From positions 1-64,000 of the forward strand of contig JACIXY010000004.1 in the NCBI GenBank assembly GCA_014360195.1: a stretch of 64,000 nucleotides of DNA, written 5' to 3'. A program made the translations under genes and the position numbers. Positions 33,954 to 43,309 of this stretch are shown piece by piece; the stretch's first letter is position 1, and the number at the start of each line of letters is the position of its first letter. Below the pieces are notes generated by a model. The model was not told the DNA's origin. It did not search any database and worked only from the letters and a program-made list of their open reading frames with translations. Source of the stretch: Bacillota bacterium. Lineage in GTDB: Bacteria; Bacillota; SHA-98; UBA4971.

Positions 33954-35900
33954 CTACCCCACCACCGCGTCGATCATCGACAGCACCTGGGACCTTGCCA
34001 TGTTCTTCTGACGCGTGGCGCCATTCGGGCACGCCACGGCGCACGTACCGCACCCCTCGCACAGGACGTCGTTCACCACCGCCACACGCCGCCTCACATC
34101 GAGCGTGCGGGCGTCGTAGGCGCAGGCCTCCACACAGACTCCGCACCCGCTGCACAGCTCCTCGTCCACGGCAGCCACCGTCGGCGAGTGGGAGAGGCGC
34201 TCGGCCGAGAAGAGGGCCAGCACCTTCGCGGCGGCGGATCCCGCCTGCGTCACCGTGTCGGGGATGTCCTTCGGCGCCTGCGCGCAGCCGGCAATGTAGA
34301 TCCCGCGCGTCAGGCTCTCCACCGGACGCAGCTTGGGATGGGCCTCGGAGAAGAACCCGTACCGGTCGGTAGCCAGCTTGAGGGTCCGCGCAAGCTCTTT
34401 CGCGCCGCTCGCAGGCACGATGGCTGTAGCAAGGACCACCATGTCGGCGTGGATCTCCACCTTCTTGCCGGAGAGGGTATCCACGCCGAACACGACGAGC
34501 CTGTCGCCGTCCTGGAAAACCCTGGCCACCCTTCCCCGCAGGTAAAGCACGCCCTCGTCCGTGGCTTCCTGCACGAACTCCTCGTAGCCCTTGCCGCCCG
34601 CGCGGATGTCCATGTAGAACACGTACGGCTGACCGTCAGGCACCTTGTGCTTGTACAGGCGGGCGTGCTTGGCCGTATACATGCAGCAGATCTTTGAGCA
34701 ATAGGGATACCCGTTCTCCTGGTCGCGGGACCCCACGCACTGGATGAACACCACCTCTTTGGGCACCTTCCCGTCGGACGGACGCCTTATCTCGCCCTGC
34801 GTTGGGCCGGATGCAGAGTTGAGGCGCTCGAACTCGAGGCCGTCGATAACATCGGGATAGACCCCGTACCCGTACTCGCCTACCTTTGCTTTGGGGTGAA
34901 GATCGTAGCCTGTGGCAACCACGATGGCACCGACCTTCTCTTCGAGCAGCAAGTCCTGCTGCTCGAAGTCGATGGCCCCGACCGGGCATGCCTTCTCGCA
35001 TACCCCGCACTTGCCACTCGTGAGGTGCCTGCACGCCTCAGCACGGATCACGGGCTTGTGCGGGACCGCCTGCGGGAAGGCGATGGTGACGGCAGGCTCC
35101 TTCGCAAGACCTCGCTCGAAAGCGGACGGCGTCTTCGACGGGCATTTCTCGGTGCACAGGCCACAGCCGGTGCAGAGGTCCCAGTTTACATAAGTTGCTC
35201 TCCTGCGGATCCTCACCGTGAAATTACCCACATACCCCGAAACCGACTCAACTTCGCTGTTCGTGACCAGCCTGATCCGGGGGTGCCTGCCGACTTCCGA
35301 CGTCTTCGGCGTGAGGATGCACTGCGAGCAGTCAAGGGTCGGGAACGTCTCCGAAAGCTGGGCCATGTGCCCGCCGATGTGCGGGAGGCGCTCCACCAGC
35401 ACGACTTCGTGCCCGGCCTCGGCGATATCGAGGGCGGCCTGCATGCCGGCGATGCCCGCCCCTATGACAAGAGCGCGCCTCGTTACGGGGATGGACAGGG
35501 CCGAAAGCGCCTCATCGCCTCGAACCTTCTCGACGGCAGCCCGAATGAGCTCTACGGCCTTCCTCGTGGCCTTGCCAGGCTCGTTCTGGTGGGGCCAGCT
35601 GCATTGCTCGCGGATGTTCGCGATCTCGCACCTATAGGGGTTCACCCCGCCGCTTTCCGCGACGGTCTGGAACGTGGCCTCGTGCATCCCCGGTGAGCAT
35701 GCGGCGATGACCACGCTGTCGAGCCGCTCCTCCCTGATGGTATCCTTGATGAGCTGCTGGCCAGGGTCGGAGCACATGTATCGATAGTCCACGGCGCGGG
35801 CAACTCCTGGGTAGCCTGAGATCTCCTGAACCACCCTCGGCACGTCCACGACTCCGCCGATGTTCAGGCCGCACCAGCACACGAACACGCCTGTCCTCAT
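33954..35900 (-). CDS. hdrA: HdrA, heterodisulfide reductase-like subunit A
   Basis: The 648-residue standard-length HdrA: N-terminal VFVCWCGLNIGG, CSPGMHEATFQ, FAD motif VIGAGIAGMQAALDIAEAG, CSQCILTPK, ferredoxin insert CTGCGLCTEKCP and CGVCEKACP, FIQCVGSRDQ, CCMYTAKHA, and a C-terminal ferredoxin CSGCGVCVEACAYDA/CEGCGTCAVACP. It is the presumed electron-bifurcating FAD subunit. Its ATG overlaps the hdrB stop by 4 bp. The 222-bp gap after it, before the double hdrA, holds only two copies of ATTCGGCGAA and no gene. Confidence 0.93.
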   Translation of the reverse strand: MRTGVFVCWCGLNIGGVVDVPRVVQEISGYPGVARAVDYRYMCSDPGQQLIKDTIREERLDSVVIAACSPGMHEATFQTVAESGGVNPYRCEIANIREQCSWPHQNEPGKATRKAVELIRAAVEKVRGDEALSALSIPVTRRALVIGAGIAGMQAALDIAEAGHEVVLVERLPHIGGHMAQLSETFPTLDCSQCILTPKTSEVGRHPRIRLVTNSEVESVSGYVGNFTVRIRRRATYVNWDLCTGCGLCTEKCPSKTPSAFERGLAKEPAVTIAFPQAVPHKPVIRAEACRHLTSGKCGVCEKACPVGAIDFEQQDLLLEEKVGAIVVATGYDLHPKAKVGEYGYGVYPDVIDGLEFERLNSASGPTQGEIRRPSDGKVPKEVVFIQCVGSRDQENGYPYCSKICCMYTAKHARLYKHKVPDGQPYVFYMDIRAGGKGYEEFVQEATDEGVLYLRGRVARVFQDGDRLVVFGVDTLSGKKVEIHADMVVLATAIVPASGAKELARTLKLATDRYGFFSEAHPKLRPVESLTRGIYIAGCAQAPKDIPDTVTQAGSAAAKVLALFSAERLSHSPTVAAVDEELCSGCGVCVEACAYDARTLDVRRRVAVVNDVLCEGCGTCAVACPNGATRQKNMARSQVLSMIDAVVG

Positions 35901-36778
35901 GCCGTAGCCTCACTTCCCATGGCCCCGATGGACCGCAGGAGCGGCCCGGGAGAGATCACGTGGCCCTCGAAACCCAGAACGTCCTCTGGGAGACCGAGGG
36001 CAATCGCGAGAAGCTGCGTGAAATAGATGACCGGGACCCCGGCTCCGTTACGGCCGTGGGCGCCCTGCTGTGATACGTCGAGATTGTACTGGCACAAGGG
36101 GCAACTTGTGACGATGACCCGGGCGCCCCTTGCCCTCGCCGACTCCACCACCATCCTGCTCGGCCCCGAGGCAAGTTCGCCGGGCTCGAGCGCCACGTAG
36201 CTCCCGCAGCACTCTATCTTGTAGGGATGGTCGACCACCCTGCAGCCCAGGGCCGAGAGGAAGTCCTCCAGGATGTGAGGGGCCTCCGGGTCATCGAACG
36301 CAAGCTCGTCGGCGGGCCGCAGGAGCAGGCACCCGTAATAGGGGGCCGCGGCGAGGCCGCTCAAGGGCACCTTTACGCTCCGGGCAAGCGCATCGAACCC
36401 GAGGTCGTCGCGGAGCACCTCGAGGAAGTGCACGACCTCGAGATCCCCCCTGTAGTCCTCTTCGATGAAAGCGTTCACCTTGTCGCGGCGGTCGGCGTCG
36501 GTACGCATCACGTGGTTCGTACGCTTGAGCACGTTATAGCAAGCCGAACACAAGGTCACGAGTCGCTCGCCCATTCTCCTCGCCGACGCGAGGGTTCGGG
36601 CGGGAGATACGAGTGGAAAGGAGTTATCCACCTGCAGCGGAAACGTGGCCCCGCAGCACTGCCAGTTCGCAAGCTCCTCAAGGTGGATGCCAAGGACACG
36701 CGCCGAGGCGAGGGCTGACGACTCAAAGCCCCTGGCCTTCGCCCGAAGCGTGCATCCGGGGAAATACGAGTAACCCAT
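35897..36778 (-). CDS. hdrB: HdrB, heterodisulfide reductase-like subunit B
   Basis: The 293-residue protein has two cysteine-rich CCG domains: FPGCTL with WQCCGATFPLQ and LCSACYNVLKR, then YYGCLLLRP with IECCGSYVALEP and TSCPLCQYNL. These bind the non-cubane [4Fe-4S] clusters that reduce a disulfide in methanogens. Bacteria lacking CoM-S-S-CoB use such HdrB proteins with unknown disulfide or electron acceptors. Start ATG 36778 (MGYSYFPGC). It lies between hdrC and hdrA. Confidence 0.93.
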   Translation of the reverse strand: MGYSYFPGCTLRAKARGFESSALASARVLGIHLEELANWQCCGATFPLQVDNSFPLVSPARTLASARRMGERLVTLCSACYNVLKRTNHVMRTDADRRDKVNAFIEEDYRGDLEVVHFLEVLRDDLGFDALARSVKVPLSGLAAAPYYGCLLLRPADELAFDDPEAPHILEDFLSALGCRVVDHPYKIECCGSYVALEPGELASGPSRMVVESARARGARVIVTSCPLCQYNLDVSQQGAHGRNGAGVPVIYFTQLLAIALGLPEDVLGFEGHVISPGPLLRSIGAMGSEATA

Positions 36779-36873
36779 CTCGCTCCGCCGCAAGCCACCC
36801 TCGCTGTCCGGCGGCGGGCTTGCGGTAACCCTCCTCCCTTTCTCCTCGTCCGGACCGAAAAAGCCTCACGCAA

Positions 36874-37272
36874 TCACGTGTACTTCCGGAGCCCGGCTAC
36901 CAGCGCCTGCTCCGGCGCGTTCTCGAGCACGTCTGCCGGGAGGCGCACAGGGTCCAGGTGCCGCCCGCCCAGGCGCAGCAGCGTCACCCGCAGCGACTCC
37001 ATGACGTTCGGCAGGCTCACGCCCCTCGGACAGCGCGCGCTGCACGCAAGGCACGAGGCGCACAGCCAAATTGTACGGGACGCGAGCGCCTCCTCAACCT
37101 GCCCAAGCTGGACGAGCCTTATCACCTGGTGTGGGAGAAGGTCCATCATCGCAGCCATCGCGCACCCCGCGGAGCACTTGCCGCACTGGTAACACGACGT
37201 GACGTCCTCGCCGCTGATATCCAGCAGTTTACGTCTATTCTCGCTGCTCACCACATCTCGCGTGAGCCTCAA
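36874..37272 (-). CDS. hdrC: HdrC, heterodisulfide reductase-like subunit C
   Basis: The 132-residue ferredoxin-like subunit with CYQCGKCSAGCAM and CASCLACSARCP that wires HdrA to HdrB. It begins at TTG 37272 with GGGAGCG upstream and is the first gene of the hdrCBA-hdrA-mvhD-frhB-tfrBA-korDABC-sucCD run. A 92-bp gap separates it from malic enzyme upstream; I see no clear promoter there, so the whole set may be read from further up. Confidence 0.92.
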   Translation of the reverse strand: MRLTRDVVSSENRRKLLDISGEDVTSCYQCGKCSAGCAMAAMMDLLPHQVIRLVQLGQVEEALASRTIWLCASCLACSARCPRGVSLPNVMESLRVTLLRLGGRHLDPVRLPADVLENAPEQALVAGLRKYT

Positions 37273-37364
37273 AATCAGTCGCTCCCTTGCCGAACCCGGC
37301 CCAGGCCAGGCGGATCATCTGGGTGGATTGCCACAACGGACGACAAAGATCTACAGCGCCCCGC

Positions 37365-38702
37365 TCAATCCCTGGGTGCCCTTGGTACGATCCCGTTCTC
37401 CATGAGCAGCCTGGTGGTCTCGCGCGACCGGGCGATCATGGCCTCGGCGTTTTTGTACAGTTCATCCCACGTCAGAGTGAGCCGTGCAACTCCCTGCTCT
37501 ATGGCCTTCGTGCCCACGGCCGCAGCTTCCCTCGGGTACACCTCCCATTCCTCCATGGTAGGGATGATGTAATCGCGGGAGAGGCCTCTGTCTTCGGCGC
37601 ATCTTGCCAGCTCGAGAGCAGCGGCGAGGCACATCTCGTCGGTGATGGTCTTCGCCCTGACGTCGAGGGTACCCCTGAAGATCGCAGGGAACCCAAGGGA
37701 GTTGTTGACCTGGTTCGGGAAGTCTGAGCGGCCCGTTGCCACCACAGCCGCTCCGGCCTCCGCAGCGTCCCACGGCCATATCTCGGGTACAGGATTCGCG
37801 CACGCAAACACGATGGGGTCCTTCGCCATCGACCGCACCCACTCGGGGTGTATTACGTCGGGACCGGGCTTCGAAAGCGCTATCACGACGTCGGCTCCCC
37901 GCATGGCGTCGGGGACCTGGCCGTCGATGCCCCGCTCGTTGGTCCGCTGCGCAAGCTCCCATTTCTCCTTGTGGGTCCTGGCAAGCTCGGTGCGCCCTTT
38001 ATGGAGGGTGCCCTTGGTATCGCACATGACTATCTTGCCGGGGTCGGCGCCTGCCGCGATTATGAGCCATGCCGTGCGGATGTTGGCAGCCCCGGCACCG
38101 ATCATGGCGATGTTCACCTTGTCGATATCCTTGCCCACCAGCTTGAGGGCGTTCACAAGGCCCGCCACCGTGACGGCCGCAGTCCCCTGCTGGTCGTCGT
38201 GCCAGACAGGGATCTCGGCCTCCTCGCGCAGCCGCTCGAGCACGTAGAAGCACTTGGGCTGCTCGATGTCCTCAAGGTTCACCCCGCCAAAGGATGGCTG
38301 GATCCATTTCACCGCAGAGATTATCTCGTCCGGGTCTTTGGTCGCAAGACAGATCGGGAAGGCGTCCACCCCGCCCAGGTACTTGAATAGCAGGGCTTTA
38401 CCCTCCATCACAGGCAGGCCGGCTTCAGGCCCAATGTCGCCCAGGCCGAGCACCCTCGTGCCGTCGGATACCACGGCAACGGTGTTCCACTTGTTCGTGT
38501 ACGAGTATACGAGTTCTCTGTTCTGAGCGATCTCCTTGCAGGGAGCTGCGACACCGGGCGAGTACCACACAGCGAAGTCCTGGAAGTCACGGATCTCGCA
38601 TTTGGGAGTCGTCTCGATTTTCCCCCGGTAGAACGGGTGAAGCCTGAGGGCGTCTTCTGCAGGCTTCTTCGCCCTGGCAACAAGCTCTTCCTTCTGGCTC
38701 AC
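37365..38702 (-). CDS. Malic enzyme (malate dehydrogenase, decarboxylating)
   Basis: Converts malate to pyruvate + CO2 with NAD(P). The 445-residue product has VWYSPGVAAPC, GDIGPEAGLPVMEGKALLFK, the metal/substrate region PVWHDDQQGTAAVT, the nucleotide fold NIAMIGAGAANI and the C-terminal GRSDFPNQVNNSLGFPAIFR. This is the short bacterial form without a phosphotransacetylase domain. Start GTG 38702 with GAGAAGGGGG upstream; the closer AGGAGG is too near to be the site. It lies directly upstream of hdrC on the same strand, joining C4-acid supply to the electron-transfer cluster. Confidence 0.95.
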   Translation of the reverse strand: MSQKEELVARAKKPAEDALRLHPFYRGKIETTPKCEIRDFQDFAVWYSPGVAAPCKEIAQNRELVYSYTNKWNTVAVVSDGTRVLGLGDIGPEAGLPVMEGKALLFKYLGGVDAFPICLATKDPDEIISAVKWIQPSFGGVNLEDIEQPKCFYVLERLREEAEIPVWHDDQQGTAAVTVAGLVNALKLVGKDIDKVNIAMIGAGAANIRTAWLIIAAGADPGKIVMCDTKGTLHKGRTELARTHKEKWELAQRTNERGIDGQVPDAMRGADVVIALSKPGPDVIHPEWVRSMAKDPIVFACANPVPEIWPWDAAEAGAAVVATGRSDFPNQVNNSLGFPAIFRGTLDVRAKTITDEMCLAAALELARCAEDRGLSRDYIIPTMEEWEVYPREAAAVGTKAIEQGVARLTLTWDELYKNAEAMIARSRETTRLLMENGIVPRAPRD

Positions 38703-38992
38703 GCCTCCTGATACCCCCTTCTCCCGTATCGTTGGTGATCTCGCTCGCGGGGGCGCACCCGGCTGCTCCGGCTACCACCGCCCGCAGGGCACGGGCTGCC
38801 CTATAAAGCTGGAGAAAAGTAAAACCTGACCCCACATGGTCCGATACGCCTATCGGACCGCCTCAGGCCAGGCCATGTCCGCTCTGCGGCCCAGGGTATA
38901 CCCCCGCGCGCCGCGGCCAGGGTGGCAGCCGGCACTTCCACGCCCGCGGCGATCGCAGGTGTGTCCCTGCCGGCAGTTGTGTTCAGGTGTCA
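38703..38992. other. Intergenic region between malic enzyme and the DUF3870 gene
   Basis: 290 bp with no gene, RNA or consensus promoter that I can identify. It presumably carries the malic enzyme promoter or allows read-through from the transporter genes. Confidence 0.5.
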
Positions 38993-39385
38993 TCAGCCTT
39001 CGTTTCCTTCACCCGTCGCGCCGCCATCCCCGCCCGGCTGCCGCTTAGCCGGGTCGAGACACGTCGCCCGGTATTTCTCGCGGATGGCCCTGAGAGCTGT
39101 TATGAGCGCCTTCTGCGCAGCGCCATGATAGTACGCCCTCAGGTCGCCCACGATCGCTTCCATGTCAGCATTAATTCTCCGTCCGGTAATAATCTGCCGG
39201 AAGACCTTCTTGGCGGTGGCTGTCGCAAGGGTGCAATCGGCGTCCACGATCTCGCCGGTTGCGGGGTCGATCTCCAGGCCCACCCCCACCACCTTGTATA
39301 GTTCCTCTGCTGTGATCCCGGTAGGCAGCTTGGCGTATCCACCGAAGAACATTGTTCGCCGCGTCACGGGATTCTCCTTCGACAT
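38993..39385 (-). CDS. DUF3870 domain protein
   Basis: A 130-residue cytoplasmic protein of unknown function. Family signs are FFGGYAKLPTGITAEELYKV, VGLEIDPATGEIVDADCT, the RQIITGRRI segment and YHGAAQKALITALRAI. The C-terminal 20 residues are low complexity. Start ATG 39385 (MSKENPVTRR) is chosen; the longer frame to 39478 reads as non-coding. It lies 113 bp after the TRAP permease and on the same strand, consistent with a role in the use or control of the imported substrate. Confidence 0.82.
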   Translation of the reverse strand: MSKENPVTRRTMFFGGYAKLPTGITAEELYKVVGVGLEIDPATGEIVDADCTLATATAKKVFRQIITGRRINADMEAIVGDLRAYYHGAAQKALITALRAIREKYRATCLDPAKRQPGGDGGATGEGNEG

Positions 39386-39498
39386 ATTGTTCACAAATCC
39401 TTCCCTGCTTCTTTGGATTCGGGCCTCGTGTGCCATCCCGTGTCCAAAGTCGGCAGGCTGTTGCTCACCTCGACACACCTACCCCTTCACCGATCAGG

Positions 39499-41505
39499 TC
39501 AGGCAGAGATTGCTCTCGCATGGCTTTCACGCCGCAACCGCAGCGTCTGCATGAAGTACACGACGGCTATCAAGGCCAGGCCGACGACGTCAGTGGTGAG
39601 GTGTGGGTGGATAAGCATGAGCCCGCCCACCAGCAAAAGCGGCCTTTCAATTACCCTCGTCCGGGTTATGAGCCAGCCCTCGAGAGCGGCGCCCACGCCG
39701 ATCATGCCTATCACGGCGCCCAGGACGACCCTGGCGGTCTCAAGCCCGTGCACGCCTCCAAGCAACAGAAGCGAGGGTGAATACACAAAGAAGTACGGCA
39801 CCAGAAATGCTGCGATCGAGAGCTTCGTCGATTCGACGCCGGTGCGAAGAGGGTTAGACTTTGCGATTCCAGACCCGGCGAACGCCGCGAGCGCCACCGG
39901 GGGCGTTACATCGGCCACTATGCCAAAGTAGAACGCAAACATGTGGGCCGCGATGACAGGCACGCCCAGCTTCAGGAGAGCAGGCGCCGCAATGGTCGAT
40001 GTGATGACGTAGTTCGCTGTCGTGGGAGCCCCCATTCCGAGCACCAGGGATGTAAGCATGGTGAAGAAGAGCGTCGGCAAAAGTTGCCCCCGCGCCAGCA
40101 TGATGAGGCCGTTCGCCAGTTTCAGCCCAAGGCCGGTGAGCGTCACCGTCCCCACGATCATGCCTGCGGCAGCGCAGGCGATCACTACGCCAAGAGCGTT
40201 TCGCGCCCCCTGCTCCAGCGCGGCCAGGATGTCCTGCGGCTTCATCCTGGTGGATTTCGAGATACAGCTTGCCAGCACGGCGACGACGAGGCCCCAGAGG
40301 GCCGCTTTCATGGGGGTGCTTCCCTCTACCAGCAAGTATATGATGGCCACGAGCGGCAGGAAAAGCTGCCCGCGCTCACGCATGATCCTCCAGAACCTCG
40401 GCATTCTCTCCCGCGGCAGCCCGCGAAGCCCCGTTTTCTTCGCCTCGAGATGCACAACGATGAACACGCCGGTGAAATAGAGGATGGCGGGGATTACCGC
40501 CGACTTCACAATCTGTAGATAGGGCACGCCTATGAACTCCGCCATGAGGAACGCCGCCGCGCCCATGATTGGGGGCATGAGCTGGCCGCCCGTGGAAGCG
40601 GAGGCCTCGACGGCCGCGGCGAACTCGGGCCTGTAACCGAGTTTCTTCATCATAGGAATGGTGAAACTCCCTGAACCGACGGTGTTCGCAACAGAACTGC
40701 CGGATACGGTTCCTTCGAAGGCACTGGTGATGACCGCGACCTTGGCCGGACCGCCTGCGGCGTGGCCGGCTATGGAGTTAGCTATGTCGATGAAAAACTG
40801 CCCTATGCCCGTCTTCTCGAGAAACGCCCCGAAGAGAATGAAGAGGAATATGAACGTGGACGACACGCCGAGCGGGATACCGAACATTCCCTCGGTGGTG
40901 AAGAACATGTGCCCGACGAGCCTCTCAATGGACGCGCCGCGATGCTGGAAGAACCCTGGCACGTATCGCCCGAAATACGCGTAGGCAAGGAAGCAGCACA
41001 CCACCACCAGGATGGGAATCCCTACCACGCGCCTTGTGGCCTCGAGCACGAGCAGGATTCCGATGGTGCCGATGATTATGTCAACGGTGGTGTAAGCTCC
41101 GGCGCGCACCAAAAGCGCCTTGAAGTTCCAGACGAGATAGCTCATGACGAAGGCGCCGACCACTGCCAGCGCAACGTCGTACCACGCCAGCTTACGAATG
41201 CCCCTGCGCGACGCGGGATAGAGGAGGTACGCCAGCAGCACCCCAAACCCCAGGTGAACAGCCCTCTGTATCTGCGCCGGAAGCACGCCGAAAGCCGCGG
41301 TGTAAAGCTGAAATAGGGAGAACGCGATGGCGATGACGCTGATGATAACGGAGTATGCCCCGGGGATCCTCCGGTAGGCGGACTCCCTGTCATATTTCAT
41401 CAGGATCTCTTCGATTTCGGCCTGGCTCACGGACTCGCCCTCTACTTCAGCTGAGCCCGGGGCGCTGTCTCTCCGAACCTTCTCTATCTTCTCATCCACC
41501 AGCAT
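39499..41505 (-). CDS. TRAP transporter fused 4TM/12TM permease (TAXI type)
   Basis: The 668-residue membrane protein fuses the small and large permease subunits of a tripartite ATP-independent transporter. The cytoplasmic N-terminus (~45 residues) is followed by many hydrophobic segments. Diagnostic loops are SAFEGTVSGSSVANTVGSGSFTIP split over positions ~250-275, ASASTGGQLMPPIMGAAAF, and GMGAPTTANYVI with ADVTPPVALAAFAGSGIA. It works with the TAXI solute receptor two genes upstream. Uptake is driven by the sodium or proton gradient. Substrate is not readable; malic enzyme and fumarate reductase nearby suggest a C4-dicarboxylate or 2-oxoglutarate. Confidence 0.93.
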   Translation of the reverse strand: MLVDEKIEKVRRDSAPGSAEVEGESVSQAEIEEILMKYDRESAYRRIPGAYSVIISVIAIAFSLFQLYTAAFGVLPAQIQRAVHLGFGVLLAYLLYPASRRGIRKLAWYDVALAVVGAFVMSYLVWNFKALLVRAGAYTTVDIIIGTIGILLVLEATRRVVGIPILVVVCCFLAYAYFGRYVPGFFQHRGASIERLVGHMFFTTEGMFGIPLGVSSTFIFLFILFGAFLEKTGIGQFFIDIANSIAGHAAGGPAKVAVITSAFEGTVSGSSVANTVGSGSFTIPMMKKLGYRPEFAAAVEASASTGGQLMPPIMGAAAFLMAEFIGVPYLQIVKSAVIPAILYFTGVFIVVHLEAKKTGLRGLPRERMPRFWRIMRERGQLFLPLVAIIYLLVEGSTPMKAALWGLVVAVLASCISKSTRMKPQDILAALEQGARNALGVVIACAAAGMIVGTVTLTGLGLKLANGLIMLARGQLLPTLFFTMLTSLVLGMGAPTTANYVITSTIAAPALLKLGVPVIAAHMFAFYFGIVADVTPPVALAAFAGSGIAKSNPLRTGVESTKLSIAAFLVPYFFVYSPSLLLLGGVHGLETARVVLGAVIGMIGVGAALEGWLITRTRVIERPLLLVGGLMLIHPHLTTDVVGLALIAVVYFMQTLRLRRESHARAISA

Positions 41506-42044
41506 CTCCCCCTGAACAAGAATGCCAGCACAGGCGCGCGAACCGCCTTCACGCTGAGCGCCGTCCCCGGCCTCGCCAGGTCAGCAAGCGGCACCGTCTC
41601 GCCGGAAACCACGAGCGCATGTCCCGGCACCGAGCTCACAGACAGAACCAGTTCCCCGATGCGCCGGTGAAGTCCGGTAATCCGTATCTTTCCGTCCTCC
41701 AGGACGAGCCGGGCGCCCTCGTCGGCAGTCGTCGGCAGCCCCGCCCCGAAGGACTCGTACACCGTCTCCACAAGGTAGATAACGAGGTCAGGGCCAGCCG
41801 CAAAAACCTCGCGGACCGGCGTCCGCTCCACCGAATGGATGAACCGCACCTCGAACCTGCTTCCAGCCGGCATCCGGGCGAAGTAAAGCAGCCTTCCCGT
41901 CCGCCACTCTCTCACCTCGAGAGCCTTGAACGCGGGCACGAGCGCCGCCGCTGCTACGAGAACAGCCAGCGCCAGGGCGGCCAGAGCGCCGCCCTGGCGC
42001 CGGGTGAGTCCCATTCCGTCTCCGATCCGAACGCACCCGCCCAT
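41484..42044 (-). CDS. DUF1850 membrane protein of the TAXI transporter operon
   Basis: A 186-residue protein with one N-terminal membrane span (GGALAALALAVLVAAAALVP) and the DUF1850 domain (FEVRFIHSVERTPVREVF, and a short YESFGAGLP strand). DUF1850 genes usually sit between TAXI receptor and fused permease, as here, and may be an accessory subunit. It starts 4 bp after the receptor stop and overlaps the permease by 22 bp. An internal ATG at 42014 behind CGGAGACGGA is an alternative start. Confidence 0.85.
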   Translation of the reverse strand: MGGCVRIGDGMGLTRRQGGALAALALAVLVAAAALVPAFKALEVREWRTGRLLYFARMPAGSRFEVRFIHSVERTPVREVFAAGPDLVIYLVETVYESFGAGLPTTADEGARLVLEDGKIRITGLHRRIGELVLSVSSVPGHALVVSGETVPLADLARPGTALSVKAVRAPVLAFLFRGRCWWMRR

Positions 42045-42048
42045 CCGC

Positions 42049-43008
42049 CTACTTTATGACGCCCTTCTCCTTGAAGTATTTCTCGGCTCCGGGATGCAGC
42101 GGAGTGCTGACGCCCGCAAGAGCGCTAGCAAGGCTTATCTCCTTGCCCTTGGCGTGGGCCTTAGCAAGCTCCGGCAGGTTTTCGAAGAGCGCCCGGGTCA
42201 TCTCGTAAACGAGGCCTGCGTCCAGATCCGACCGGGCGATGAGTACGGCCTGCACGGCGACGGTTTTCGCGTCTTCGGTCTGGTTGATATACGTGCCGGC
42301 CGGGATGACCGCCTGGCCGTAGAAGCCGTACTTGTCGTGCAGTTTCTTATACATGTTCTCCGGAATCTCGACGATTTTGATCTTATGCTGCGTCGCCACG
42401 TCCTGGATTCCGGCATTCGGTATGCCCGCTGTGACGAAGAACGCGTCGATGTGCTTGTCCTTGAACGCCTCCGCGGATTCGGCAAAGCTCAGGTACTGTA
42501 CCTGACCAAGGTCCTTGTACGTGAGGCCGTAAGCTTCGAGAATCTGCCTGGCGTTCGCCTCGGTGCCGCTGCCCGGTGCGCCCACCGACACTTTCTTGCC
42601 CTTCAGGTCGGCCACGGAGTTTATCCCGGAGTCAGCAGATGCGACGATCTGGATTAGCTCCGGGTAAAGCGATGCTATCACGCCGAAGCTCTGTAGCTTT
42701 CCGTCCTTCTCGAAGAACTCCGTTCCGTTCCACGCGTAGTCCGCCGTGTCGGTCTGCACCAGTGCAAGATCGACTTCCTTCTTGTGGATCATCCTCAGGT
42801 TCGCAATCGAGGCGCCTGTACTCTGGACGGTGATGTTGACGTCCTTCACTTTCCCGTTGATGAGCTGCGCCATGGCCCCTCCCAGGGGATAGTAGGTGCC
42901 CGCCGTTCCCCCGGTCGCCATGACGAGCTGCGCCACCGCAGCAAACGACGAGGACGCGACGGCAAGCACGAGACACACGGTGACAGCGGCCAATACGACT
43001 CTCCTCAT
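42049..43008 (-). CDS. TAXI-family TRAP solute-binding protein
   Basis: The 319-residue extracytoplasmic receptor starts MRRVVLAAVTVCLVLAVASS with a signal peptide cut near SFAAVAQ. The TAXI family signature region reads LVMATGGTAGTYYPLGGAMA; SVGAPGSGTEANARQILEA and AFFVTAGIPNAGI line the ligand cleft. GAGGAGG lies before ATG 43008. It delivers ligand to the fused permease. TAXI receptors include glutamate/2-oxoglutarate binders and unknown ligands. Confidence 0.93.
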   Translation of the reverse strand: MRRVVLAAVTVCLVLAVASSSFAAVAQLVMATGGTAGTYYPLGGAMAQLINGKVKDVNITVQSTGASIANLRMIHKKEVDLALVQTDTADYAWNGTEFFEKDGKLQSFGVIASLYPELIQIVASADSGINSVADLKGKKVSVGAPGSGTEANARQILEAYGLTYKDLGQVQYLSFAESAEAFKDKHIDAFFVTAGIPNAGIQDVATQHKIKIVEIPENMYKKLHDKYGFYGQAVIPAGTYINQTEDAKTVAVQAVLIARSDLDAGLVYEMTRALFENLPELAKAHAKGKEISLASALAGVSTPLHPGAEKYFKEKGVIK

Positions 43009-43309
43009 TTTCTCTGCCTCCTCACGCATGGGAATTTCGCAAAACCGTTCAACTAATCATTCGACGCACCTGGCGATGTTCCTCCCCTGAGCCTTCAAAG
43101 TAATCCAATGGGTCCGCAGGCTAGGACGTGGCCGAAAGGAAAGCATGAAGCAGGAAAACGGCCCGCGAAAGCGAATCTCTCGCACGGTGGCGCTCTTCCG
43201 ACCGGAGGGCCGCGCAGGGCTTCGCGGCGCAGTGTCTTTGGTGGCAGCGCGCATGCGCGATGGCCGACTTAAGAGCACTCGACTTGAGAGCTCTCTCCGA
43301 AGGGAGCTG

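Noticed and set aside
38993-39385. Fumarate hydratase beta subunit
   Set aside because: Considered because of the malic enzyme and fumarate reductase nearby, but the motifs (GGYAKLPTGITAEELYKV, VDADCT, YHGAAQKA) match DUF3870 and there is no fumarase signature.
43145-43309. N-terminal extension of OadB from ATG 43145
   Set aside because: The extra 55 residues are basic and unlike the family, whereas GTG 43310 with GGGAG gives the usual length.
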